Program-made: the position numbers and the translations under genes
The notes under the pieces: model-generated
Seen by the model: the letters and a program-made list of their open reading frames with translations, nothing else
What the model was told of the DNA's origin: nothing
Databases searched by the model: none
Source: Microtetraspora sp. NBRC 13810
Lineage (GTDB): Bacteria; Actinomycetota; Actinomycetes; Streptosporangiales; Streptosporangiaceae
Assembly: GCF_030268685.1 (NCBI RefSeq)
Contig: NZ_BSRQ01000001.1
Span: 310,001-374,000, forward strand
Direction of reading: 5' to 3'
DNA: 64,000 nucleotides
Shown here: in pieces, positions 54,361 to 64,000 of the stretch
How the letters are laid out: each line of letters opens with the position of its first letter
Position numbering within the stretch: the first letter of the stretch is position 1

Positions 54361-57138
54361 GTGACGCTGCGCGTCAACGTGCTGGGGCCGGTGACGGCCG
54401 AGGTGGACGGGGTCGAGGTCGCGCTGGGCGGGCGCATGCAACGCGGGGTGCTGGCCGTGCTGGCCGCCGCCAGGGGGCAGGTGGTGGCCGCGGAAACGGT
54501 GATCTCCGCCCTGTGGGGCGAACACGAGGGGCCGTCGATGGCGACCCTGCACTCCTACATCGCCAGGCTGCGCCAGGCCCTGGAACCGGGCAGGACCGCC
54601 AAGACGCACTCCGGCGTGCTGCCCCGGGAGGGCCTGGGGTACGCGCTGCGGGTGGACGCCTACGAGGTGGACGCCGAGCGGTTCGCCCGGCTGGCCGGCG
54701 AGGGCGAGCGGCTGCTGACCGGCGGGGACCCGGGGGCGGCGGCGACGGCGCTGTCGGAGGCGCTGGGACTGTGGCGAGGCAGGCCGTACGCGGACTACCC
54801 GGATGCGCCGTTCGCGGCTCCCGAGGTCGCCCGGCTGGAAGGGCTGCGCCTGGCGGCCCAGGAGAACCTGTTCGCGGCGCAGCTCGCGCTGGGCCGGCAC
54901 GCCGCCGTGGTGGGCGACCTGGAGAAGTTCGCCACCGAGCACCCGCTGAGCGAACGCGGCTGGGAACTGCTGGCGCTCGCGCTCTACCGCTCCGGCCGCC
55001 AGGGGGACGCGCTGGCCGCGCTGCGGGACGCCCGGCGGCTGCTCGCCGACGAGCTGGGCATCGATCCGGGCCCGATGCTCCGCGACCTGGAGACCGCCAT
55101 CCTCGCCCAGGACGACGCCCTGCACCCGCAGGCCCCGCCGGACCCGGCCGTGCCGGGGAACCTGCCCTTCCCGGTCACCGGGCTGGTCGGCCGGACGGGC
55201 GAGATCGGCCGGGTGACCGCGATGCTGGCCGGCCACCGGCTGGTGACGCTCACCGGGCCGGGCGGGATCGGCAAGACCCGGCTGGCGCTGGAGAGCGCCA
55301 GGGCCCGCCGGGACGCCGACGGTCCCTGGCTGGTCGACCTGGCCGGGCTGCGGGACGCCGCCCTGCTGGCCGCGACGATCGCGCAGGCCGTGGGCGTCGC
55401 AGGCGCGTCCACCACGACGGCCCTGGCGCGGGCGCTGCGGGACCGCCGGCTCCTCGTGGTGCTGGACAACTGCGAGCACCTGGTGGACGCGGTCCGCGAA
55501 ACGGTCACCGCCCTGCTCGCCCGCACCCCAGAGACACGCGTCCTGGCGACCAGCAGGGAGACCCTCGGCGTGGCCGGCGAGGCGGTGTACGAGGTGCCGC
55601 CGCTGACCGGCGACGAGGCGGGCGAGCTGTTCCTGAACCGCGCCGCGGCCGTCGTGCCCGGCTGGGAGCCGACGTGCGCCGAGCTGGAGACCACGGCTCG
55701 GCTGTGCGGCAGGCTCGACGGGCTGCCACTGGCGATCGAGCTGGCCGCCGCCCAGTGCCGGATGCTCTCGGTGGACCAGATCCTGTCCGCGCTGGACGAC
55801 CGTTTCACGGTGCTCGTCTCCGGCCCCGGGCCGCGCCGGCACGCCACCCTGCTGCGCACCGTGGAGTGGAGCTACGACCTGCTGGAACCCGCCGAGCGCG
55901 CGCTCTTCCACCGGCTCGGCGCGTTCGCCGCCGGTTTCGACCTGGAGGCCGCCGCCGAGGTGTGCGGCGGGCCGGTGCTGGCCGGGCTGACCGCGCTGGT
56001 GCGCAAGTCGCTGGTCACCGTGGAGTCCGGTACGTCGCCGCGCCGTTACCGGCTGCTCGGCACGCTCAGGGACTTCGCCACGACCCGGCAGGATCCGGCG
56101 GAGCTGGCCGGCGCCCAGGCCGCGCACCGGGCCTGGGTACTCGCCCGCGCCGAGGCGGCCGAGGCGCGGCTGCGCGGCCACCGGGCGGTGCCCGCGATCC
56201 GGCTGCTCATCGCCGACCAGCCGGAACACCGGGCCGCCTTCACCACGGCGCTGCTGGCCGGCGACGGCGAATACGCGCTGCGGCTGTGCGCGGCCCTGTC
56301 CTGGTTCTGGTACCGGCGCGGCCACGTCGCCGAAGGGCTCGGCCGGCTGGCGACGGCGATGGAGCTCACCAGGGAGGCCGCTCCCGGCGTACGGGCCCGC
56401 GCGCAGCTCGGCGTGGCCGGGCTGAGCTACCTCGCGGGGAACTTCCCCGCCGCCCACCAGGCGGCCAGGGACGCCGCCGAATCGGCCAGGACCGCCGGCG
56501 ACCTGATGTCCGAAGGGCAGGGCCTCACCTACCGGGCGCTGTTCGGCGGGCTGTGCGGCGTCCCCACCGCGGTCGCGGACGCGCGGGCGGCGCTGGACCT
56601 GTCCCGTCTCACCGGGGTGGCCTGGCTGGAGGCGGAGGCCCTGATGGCGCTCGGCATGCTGCTGACCTTGGGCGGGGAGGTGGCCGAGGGACGCGGCACG
56701 CTGAAGGACTCGATCGCCGTCGCCGCCGCCTGCGAGCACCGTTTCGTGCAGGCGTCCTCCACCTGGCTGCTGGTGAAGACCGATCTCGGGCTGGGCGAGG
56801 CCGAACACGCCCTGGCGGTGGGCGCGCCGATGCTGCGGCTGCTGGACGACGACGGTGACCTCACCTCCTGGCTGGTCATCGCGCACACCCTGGCCGCGGC
56901 GCTCGCCGAGTCCGGCCGGCCCGCCGAGGGAGCGCGGGTGCTCGGCGCGGTGCGGGCCATCGGGGCGCGCGTCGGCTTCTCCCCGCTGGAGATGGACCCG
57001 GTGGACGCCCCCCGCCAGGCGGAAGCCGTACGCCGGGGGCTGTCCGCCGGAGAGTTCGACGAATGCCTGCGGCAGGGAGCCGCCCTGCCGCAGGCGCGGG
57101 TGCACTCCCTGCTCAGTTCGCGGCGGACGAGGCGGTGA
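54361..57138 (+). CDS. AfsR/SARP-family regulator: BTAD - NB-ARC ATPase - TPR
   Basis: A 925-residue regulator. The winged-helix DNA-binding domain (about 1-95) has LGGRMQRGVLAVLAAARGQVV and LHSYIARLRQALEPG. The bacterial transcriptional activation domain follows (100-245; DAERFARLAGEGERLL, DELGIDPGPMLRDLE). The NB-ARC ATPase has Walker A GPGGIGKTR at 300-308 and LVVLDNCEHLVDA as Walker B. The rest is helical and TPR-like. Such proteins activate secondary-metabolite or developmental genes. GTG 54361 has GGAGGG upstream. The 3' end overlaps the convergent CPBP gene by 26 bases, so the two mRNAs are partly complementary. Confidence 0.93.
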   Translation: MTLRVNVLGPVTAEVDGVEVALGGRMQRGVLAVLAAARGQVVAAETVISALWGEHEGPSMATLHSYIARLRQALEPGRTAKTHSGVLPREGLGYALRVDAYEVDAERFARLAGEGERLLTGGDPGAAATALSEALGLWRGRPYADYPDAPFAAPEVARLEGLRLAAQENLFAAQLALGRHAAVVGDLEKFATEHPLSERGWELLALALYRSGRQGDALAALRDARRLLADELGIDPGPMLRDLETAILAQDDALHPQAPPDPAVPGNLPFPVTGLVGRTGEIGRVTAMLAGHRLVTLTGPGGIGKTRLALESARARRDADGPWLVDLAGLRDAALLAATIAQAVGVAGASTTTALARALRDRRLLVVLDNCEHLVDAVRETVTALLARTPETRVLATSRETLGVAGEAVYEVPPLTGDEAGELFLNRAAAVVPGWEPTCAELETTARLCGRLDGLPLAIELAAAQCRMLSVDQILSALDDRFTVLVSGPGPRRHATLLRTVEWSYDLLEPAERALFHRLGAFAAGFDLEAAAEVCGGPVLAGLTALVRKSLVTVESGTSPRRYRLLGTLRDFATTRQDPAELAGAQAAHRAWVLARAEAAEARLRGHRAVPAIRLLIADQPEHRAAFTTALLAGDGEYALRLCAALSWFWYRRGHVAEGLGRLATAMELTREAAPGVRARAQLGVAGLSYLAGNFPAAHQAARDAAESARTAGDLMSEGQGLTYRALFGGLCGVPTAVADARAALDLSRLTGVAWLEAEALMALGMLLTLGGEVAEGRGTLKDSIAVAAACEHRFVQASSTWLLVKTDLGLGEAEHALAVGAPMLRLLDDDGDLTSWLVIAHTLAAALAESGRPAEGARVLGAVRAIGARVGFSPLEMDPVDAPRQAEAVRRGLSAGEFDECLRQGAALPQARVHSLLSSRRTRR

Positions 57139-58036
57139 CGTTCCGCCACAGCGGCCGGGTGCCGAGCACGGCGAGCGCGATGAAGACCGAGGTGAGGGCG
57201 CCGCCTTCGCCGACGAACCAGCCGGAGTGGTCCGTGGCGGCGGTCATCGCCCCGGCGACGAAGTAGACGGAGGCGTTGAGCGTGGCGTGCAGGACGAGGA
57301 CGGGCCAGATGCTCCCGGTGCGCAGCCGCAGCCACACCAGCGGATAGGCGAGGGCGACCGTCTCCACCATGAACCACAGCAACGCGTAGGGGGCGGGGAC
57401 GCCCTCCTCGATCCCGCCGGGCACGAGGAGCATCAGCGGGAAGTGGGACACCCCCCACGCGAGGCCCACGATGAGCGCGGTGGCGTCGACGCTCCTGGTG
57501 GCGGAGAGCCGGACCGCCAGCAGGTTGCTCCAGCCGATCTGCTCGCCGTACGACAGCAGCATGTACGGCACGATGCCGGGGACGAGGCCGAGCAGGACGC
57601 CGAGGACGGGCGGCAGCCCGGTGCTCGTGGCCAGGTTGCCCGGGTCGAAACGGGCGGCGCCGGTCAGCCAGGCCACGACGTACGCGGGGATGACGCCGAG
57701 CACCGGGATCAGCCAGGCCAGCCCGATCACCGGCCAGCGGACCCGGCGCAGGCCCCAGTCGAAGCCGCGCAGGCCGCGCCCGGCGGCCAGCCAGCCGGCC
57801 AGTCCGGCGACGCCGGGCATGAAGCCGCCGCTGAAGACGGCGATCTGGGCGGAGACCGGCGCCTGGTCGAGCCGGTTCAGGTCGAGCCCCTGGGAGACGG
57901 CGTAGGCCAGCGACGGCAGGACGAGGGCGGGCAGCACGAGCGCGAAGACCGTGAGCTGCCGCCGCGTCAGATCGCGCTCGGCGGCGGTGAAGGCCGGGGC
58001 GGGGGGTTCGGTGGGCGGTGGTGTGGTGGTGTGCAT
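57113..58036 (-). CDS. CPBP-family intramembrane protease-like protein
   Basis: A 307-residue protein with about eight membrane helices. CPBP enzymes process prenylated or other membrane substrates or serve in bacteriocin self-immunity. The three motif regions are recognisable: LLSYGEQIGWSNLL, WGVSHFPLML, and LHATLNAS. In the first motif the usual second Glu is Gln and the Arg is missing, so activity is uncertain. The first 30 residues are Pro/Thr-rich. It converges on the AfsR-type gene and is paralogous to the truncated copy on that gene's other side. Confidence 0.85.
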   Translation of the reverse strand: MHTTTPPPTEPPAPAFTAAERDLTRRQLTVFALVLPALVLPSLAYAVSQGLDLNRLDQAPVSAQIAVFSGGFMPGVAGLAGWLAAGRGLRGFDWGLRRVRWPVIGLAWLIPVLGVIPAYVVAWLTGAARFDPGNLATSTGLPPVLGVLLGLVPGIVPYMLLSYGEQIGWSNLLAVRLSATRSVDATALIVGLAWGVSHFPLMLLVPGGIEEGVPAPYALLWFMVETVALAYPLVWLRLRTGSIWPVLVLHATLNASVYFVAGAMTAATDHSGWFVGEGGALTSVFIALAVLGTRPLWRNVTASSAAN

Positions 58037-58259
58037 GGGGGCAGTAGATCCGGCCGGCGGTCCCGGCCGGTTGAGGCGGCGGTCCCCTCGTGGTCCCGGG
58101 CGATCGGCGCCGTGCCGGTTCTCGGCCGTCGTCCCGCACGCGTAACCGCCTCCCCGGCGGTGGCTCTCTCCTTCGGGCATCGCCCACTTTGCCGGTCGGT
58201 GATGAACCACTGGGAGGGGGTCCCGGGCGGGACGGGACTCTGGTCCTATTTCGCCCACA

Positions 58260-60242
<1,983 letters not shown>

Positions 60243-60253
60243 AGGGCGTGAAC

Positions 60254-60934
60254 ATGGAGGAATCCCCCGGGGAACGGCCGCTCCGGGTGCTGCTGGTGGA
60301 CGACCACCCCCTGCTGCGGCACGGGCTGCGGGCACTGCTGGAACACGTCGGCGGGATCGAGGTGGTGGGCGAGGCGGGCGACGGCGAGGAGGCCGTCCGG
60401 CTCGGCCTCGACCTCGCCCCCGACGTGGTCCTGATGGACCTCGTGATGCCCGGCACCTCCGGCATCGAGGCGACCCGGCGGCTGATCGACCGGCAGCCCG
60501 ACCTCGGCGTCCTCGTACTGACGATGAGCGAGGACGACGCCTCCGTCTTCGCCGCGCTGCGCGCCGGAGCCAGGGGCTACGTGCTCAAGGGCACCGACGG
60601 CACGAGTCTGCTGGCCGCCGTCTGGTCGGTCGCCCGCGGCGAGGCCGTGTACGGCCCGGCGGTGGCCCGCCGCATCCGCAGGTTCCTGACCTCCGGGCCG
60701 GACAGCGGACCGTTCCCCGAGCTGACCGCCCGCGAGCGGGAGATCCTCGACCTGCTCGCCTCGGGCAGATCGAACCCCGAGATCGCCCGCGGCCTGTTCA
60801 TCAGCCAGAAGACGGTGAAGAACCACCTGACCTCGATCTTCGCCAAGCTCCAGGTCGCCGACCGCGCCCAGGCCGTCGTCCGCGCCCGCCGCGCCGGCTT
60901 CGGCGACCCGGGCACCCCGGGACTCTCCCGCTGA
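60254..60934 (+). CDS. NarL/LuxR-family response regulator
   Basis: A 226-residue response regulator. The receiver domain has LLVDDHPLL, phosphoacceptor Asp62 in DVVLMDLVMPG and the conserved Lys in GYVLKGTDG. The LuxR helix-turn-helix is LTAREREILDLLASGRSNPEIARGLFISQKTVKNHL (about 155-192). ATG 60254 is chosen over the GTG at 60239 because AAGGGCG lies six bases before it. It forms a pair with the kinase just upstream. Confidence 0.95.
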   Translation: MEESPGERPLRVLLVDDHPLLRHGLRALLEHVGGIEVVGEAGDGEEAVRLGLDLAPDVVLMDLVMPGTSGIEATRRLIDRQPDLGVLVLTMSEDDASVFAALRAGARGYVLKGTDGTSLLAAVWSVARGEAVYGPAVARRIRRFLTSGPDSGPFPELTAREREILDLLASGRSNPEIARGLFISQKTVKNHLTSIFAKLQVADRAQAVVRARRAGFGDPGTPGLSR

Positions 60935-61070
60935 CACCCTCTCCGTCGACCAACGCGGACGCTATGGCGGTCAACCGCAACAAATGACGGAATCACTCAC
61001 CAAGATCACTTACATGATCGCAAAATTCGGACCGATTCTCCCCTAGGACCGGCCCGCCGAAGCCAAACCC

Positions 61071-61099
61071 TTGCACCCCAAGTTGATTACAGATAGTTA
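61071..61099 (+). promoter_or_regulatory. Possible promoter of the secreted Ig-like protein gene
   Basis: TTGCAC (61071-61076), a 17-base spacer and TAGTTA (61094-61099) stand 31 bases before the TTG start, in the most AT-rich stretch of this part of the window. The fit to consensus is modest. Confidence 0.35.
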
Positions 61100-61129
61100 T
61101 TTGCCAACTACTTACCGTGAGGAGACAAG

Positions 61130-62578
61130 TTGAAGCTTGCAGCACGTCCCCCGCGTCGCCTCGGCAATCGCGCCAAGGTCCTGGTGACGGGAACCCTCGC
61201 CGGGGCGTTCACACTCTCTTTGATCACGGCACCCCTCACCGCCACCGGCGCACAGGCGGCCACCACCGCACCGAAGACGGTCTCCCAAGCCGCCAACTCG
61301 GCCTGCGTCCGCCAGGGCCAGACGACCTACCCCGTCGAGTACTACTGGAAGAACGCGTTCGGCATGCAGCTGGGCAGAGGGGCGATCCCGGTCAACACCT
61401 CGCCGTCCCTGTGGGGTGGTCAGATCACCCCGGGCGGTACCTTCACTCTCACGATGACGCACAGCACGGCGCAGTGGCCGGCGCTGGTCCGCAGCTACAC
61501 CACCACGTGGGATCTCTCGTCGCTGCTGGCCAACGCCGACGTCGTCGCACAGTCCGGGGCCGGCACCATCAGTGGCAACACTCTGACGATCCCGTCGTCA
61601 GGCACGAAGACCGACCCGGCGGCAAAGGTCATCACCTTCCGGGTCAAGCAAGGCACCGTCGGACGCAGCATGACCATGCGGCCCACCGGGATCAGCAGCG
61701 TCATCGCCGCTCCCGGCCAGCTCGGCAACAACACATCCGCTCCCGCGATCCAGATCGTCGATGGCCAATCCATCTCGCCCACCAAGGCCGCCAACGACAC
61801 CGCCACCACCGACGAGGGCACGGCCGTCACCGTGCCCGTGCTGGCCAACGACACCGCAACAGCGCCGACGATCAGCGGCGTCACCCAGCCAGCCCACGGC
61901 ACGGTGAAGATCTCCGGCAACAACGTGATCTACACGCCGAACAACGGGCTCGGCGGCACCGACACCTTCACCTACACGATCACGACCGCCTGCGGGACCA
62001 GCACCGCCACGGTCACCGTCACCGTCGCCTGCACCCGCGAGCCCATCAACCTGCTCAACGGCAGCTTCGAGACGCCACCCGTGGCCAGAATCGACTGGAA
62101 CATCCCCGACGCCTCCACCAACTCCGCCGTCGGCTGGCACACCACCGCCTCCGACCGCAAGCTGGAGTTCTGGAACAGTTCGAGCGGCGTCCCGGCCGCA
62201 GACGGCCGGCAGTTCGCCGAACTCAACGCCAACGAGCCCTCCGCGCTCTACCAGGACGTACCCACCGTGCCAGGGACCGTGATGACCTGGTCGCTGTACC
62301 ACCGAGGCCGCCAGGGCACCGACGTGATGCGGGTGCTCATCGGCGCACCGGGCGCCACCGTCGCCCAGACCCCGGCCGGAGCCACCTCCCCCGACATCTC
62401 CGACGGCAACACCGCCTGGGGCCACTACACCGGCACGTACGTCGTACCTCCAGGTCAGACCGTCACCCGCTTCTCCTTCGAGTCGGTATCAGCCGCCGGC
62501 GGCAACCCGGCGATCGGCAACTTCCTCGACGGCGTGGTCTTCCAAACACCCCCCTGCCTGCCCATGGCCAAGAACTAA
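61130..62578 (+). CDS. Secreted protein with cadherin/Ig-like repeat and C-terminal sugar-binding-like domain
   Basis: A 482-residue exported protein. The TTG start is supported by GAGGAGA just upstream. The signal peptide is long (about 44 residues, basic then hydrophobic, ending GAQAA). The domain at 60-215 has no clear family. A tandem-99/Big-9-like repeat is visible at about 220-300 ([42 protein letters not shown]). The last 170 residues ([45 protein letters not shown]) look like a carbohydrate-binding beta-sandwich. A cell-surface or adhesin role is inferred. There is no sortase motif at the C-terminus. Confidence 0.85.
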   Translation: MKLAARPPRRLGNRAKVLVTGTLAGAFTLSLITAPLTATGAQAATTAPKTVSQAANSACVRQGQTTYPVEYYWKNAFGMQLGRGAIPVNTSPSLWGGQITPGGTFTLTMTHSTAQWPALVRSYTTTWDLSSLLANADVVAQSGAGTISGNTLTIPSSGTKTDPAAKVITFRVKQGTVGRSMTMRPTGISSVIAAPGQLGNNTSAPAIQIVDGQSISPTKAANDTATTDEGTAVTVPVLANDTATAPTISGVTQPAHGTVKISGNNVIYTPNNGLGGTDTFTYTITTACGTSTATVTVTVACTREPINLLNGSFETPPVARIDWNIPDASTNSAVGWHTTASDRKLEFWNSSSGVPAADGRQFAELNANEPSALYQDVPTVPGTVMTWSLYHRGRQGTDVMRVLIGAPGATVAQTPAGATSPDISDGNTAWGHYTGTYVVPPGQTVTRFSFESVSAAGGNPAIGNFLDGVVFQTPPCLPMAKN

Positions 62579-63327
62579 CGGACACAGACCGGCCGTGATC
62601 GCTCCTTAGTCTGCGAGCCGGAATGCGACGGCCCCGCCGCTGCTTTGGGCTGGGGCCGCACTCCCGACGGAAGGAGCATCGACAAAGGCCAGGCCACCTT
62701 CGAGACTGAGCCCCCTACCTGGTGCCACTTCGACACGACCAAGCTGCCCGCCCCCCGCACGTCGCTCTGGACGGCAGCGGGCGGGTGGCGGTTGTTTGCC
62801 GGCGGTCAGCTTCGCGATCGCCGGCGGCAACCCGACAATCTGCCGCCGCTCACCATGACACCCCTCGATCACCTCGATCACCTCGATCACCTCGATCACC
62901 TCGATCACCTCGATCGGCTCGATCGGCTCGATCGGCTCGATCGGCTCGATCGGCTCGTCCGGCGAGGCTCCTGGCCGGCGCACCAGCCGTGATCGGCGGA
63001 GCGGCCTCCGGCACACTCTTCTTCGGCACGACTGCCCCCACGGCGCCGGCGACAACGCATGCAGCCAGGGTCTGACGAAGGTCCTCACCATCACGGACCC
63101 CGACCATGCCGACCAAGCCGTCGGCCGACGGATTGGTCGGCGGGAAAATGGTTGGACAGGACGATGTTCGGGCCGATAGTTTGCGGCAGACCGTGACATC
63201 GCGCGAGGAGGTGAGACCCATGAACGCTGCATCGAAGTGGGTGCTCCCCCTTGCCGTCATGGTCGGGCGATTGACGTAGGTGTCGCCGGGAGCGCCTCGA
63301 CAGGGCAATCCCGAAAGGCAACAACCT
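62579..63327. other. 750-base region with a minisatellite and no supported gene
   Basis: Several open frames cross this stretch on both strands, but none has a ribosome site or recognisable family. One plus-strand frame ends in ARLLAGAPAVIGGAASGTLFFG (about 62960-63030), which could be a leftover of a secreted protein. The 9-bp repeat array dominates the middle. Confidence 0.5.
62863..62958. repeat. 9-bp minisatellite: CTCGATCAC then CTCGATCGG units
   Basis: About five or six copies of CTCGATCAC are followed directly by about five copies of CTCGATCGG, with no spacers. Each unit contains CGATCG-like palindromic sequence. In the three plus frames it reads as LDH/LDR, SPR/SAR or RSP-type tripeptides. 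Copy number is likely variable between strains. Confidence 0.9.
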
Positions 63328-63768
63328 ATGAGTTCTGTGCATCTCACTTCGGGCATGGGCAAGCATGCCGCAGTGATCACGCGGGTCGCGGAGAAGCGAT
63401 GGCACGCCGTGGAGGACGACCGAGCGGTCGGCCGCGGCGACACTTCGCACAGGCCCGACGGTCGGATCTTCCTCAGCATCGACGCGTGGCACGGCGCGGT
63501 CTTTGACCAACTCGCCGATGCCATGCTGACGGACCTGCCGAAGCCGTTGCACACGGTGGTCGATGAGGCCGACCTCGACCTGACGTCCAACTGGGAGCAA
63601 GCCGGCTTCACGACCCGACGCCGCAAGTGGGAGTACCTCGTGCCCACCGACCCGCGGGTCACGGAACTCGGCTCAGCGCCACCGCCGCCGGACGGGGCGG
63701 CTATGGCGCTGTTCGAGGGCGTCGGCGCCTGCCGTGCGAGCAGCAACCCGCAGTTGGCGCTCCGCTGA
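63328..63768 (+). pseudogene. 3'-truncated GNAT-type acetyltransferase
   Basis: The first 115 residues ([72 protein letters not shown]) match the N-terminal domain of a double-domain GNAT acetyltransferase. After [13 protein letters not shown] the sequence becomes unrelated and ends in [10 protein letters not shown]. The second, C-terminal acetyltransferase domain is absent. The start ATG 63328 has AAAGG upstream. It may still be expressed. Confidence 0.7.
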
Positions 63769-63803
63769 CGCCCCACCGCCACCGAACGGAGAAGTGCGAG
63801 AAT

Positions 63804-64000
63804 ATGGCAAGAAAAACAGACGGCATCGAAGTCGAGGGCACCGTCACCGAGTGCCTGCGCAACGCCACCTTCAGGGTGGAGCTCCAGAACGGGCACAAAG
63901 TGCTAGCGCACATCAGCGGAAAGATACGGAAGAACTACATCAAGATCTTGCCGTATGACCGGGTGCTCGTGGAGCTCAGCCCATACGACCTCACCCGCGG
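63804..64000 (+). CDS. infA: Translation initiation factor IF-1 paralogue (3' end outside window)
   Basis: The first 65 residues of a 73-residue OB-fold factor that assists 30S initiation. The sequence runs [20 protein letters not shown], then [20 protein letters not shown] and [15 protein letters not shown], aligned without gaps to standard IF-1. It differs from the usual actinobacterial housekeeping form in [19 protein letters not shown] and a richer use of AAA, AAG and CTA codons. Housekeeping infA normally lies with rpmJ, rpsM and rpoA; here the neighbour is a broken acetyltransferase gene, so this is probably a second copy. Confidence 0.9.
   Translation, partial: MARKTDGIEVEGTVTECLRNATFRVELQNGHKVLAHISGKIRKNYIKILPYDRVLVELSPYDLTR

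Noticed and set aside
62863-62958. CRISPR array
   Set aside because: The 9-bp units are contiguous with no spacers and no cas genes are nearby.
62606-63232. Minus-strand protein with EPI/EVI repeats from the minisatellite
   Set aside because: No ribosome site and no conserved part on either side; all six frames are open through a 9-bp repeat.

Overview
The window is very GC-rich DNA (roughly 70% by eye) with dense, mostly short-spaced genes on both strands. GTG and TTG starts, ATGA/GTGA overlaps and actinobacterial families (AfsR/SARP, an XRE/DUF397/HATPase triad, NarL-type two-component systems, CopC, CBM2-tailed secreted enzymes) point to a filamentous actinomycete, probably of the Streptosporangiales type; the order is an inference. 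No rRNA, tRNA, CRISPR array, insertion sequence or origin was recognised.

Layout. 1-9.4 kb: the 5' part of kdpD, a DUF574-type SAM methyltransferase, an MFS transporter, recQ, a secreted protein, and a divergent EF-Tu paralogue. 9.5-15.3 kb: a broken CE15 glucuronoyl esterase, a NADAR protein, an epoxide hydrolase, and a MarR-regulated drug-type ABC exporter. 15.4-19.2 kb: an exported PaoABC-like molybdenum aldehyde oxidoreductase. 19.2-26.6 kb: a sugar ABC uptake operon read leftwards (DeoR/LacI hybrid regulator, lipoprotein binding protein, two permeases, 2-hydroxyacid dehydrogenase, DUF2264 protein), with operator-like repeats.

26.7-33.7 kb is the most unusual locus: seven co-directional, mostly overlapping genes encoding three leucine-rich-repeat proteins (STM4015 family), an ATP-grasp protein (STM4014), an alkaline-phosphatase-fold protein (STM4013) and two radical SAM enzymes (STM4012, STM4011). 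These families are known to travel together, but to my knowledge the job of the set is undescribed. Here the LRR protein is triplicated, two copies share a near-identical block of about 600 bp, and all three end in the same YVAVSE tail.

33.7-49.6 kb: DUF6745 protein with a small partner, MazG-like pyrophosphohydrolase, orphan histidine kinase, lipoprotein, two gene remnants (ABM-globin, LtrA), a 1311-residue STAND/WD40 protein, a secreted hydrolase, a ferritin-like protein and a CopC/cupredoxin/membrane protein group. 49-64 kb: the HATPase/XRE/DUF397 triad, a kinase-fold protein, an AfsR/SARP regulator flanked by inverted CPBP paralogues (one truncated), a NarL-type two-component pair, a secreted Ig-like protein, a 9-bp minisatellite, a truncated acetyltransferase and an IF-1 paralogue cut by the window end.

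Two themes stand out. Two spare translation factors (EF-Tu and IF-1 paralogues) are present, and the EF-Tu copy carries residues at drug-contact positions that match known elfamycin and thiazolyl-peptide resistance changes. Several genes are broken by internal or terminal deletions rather than by single stop codons.
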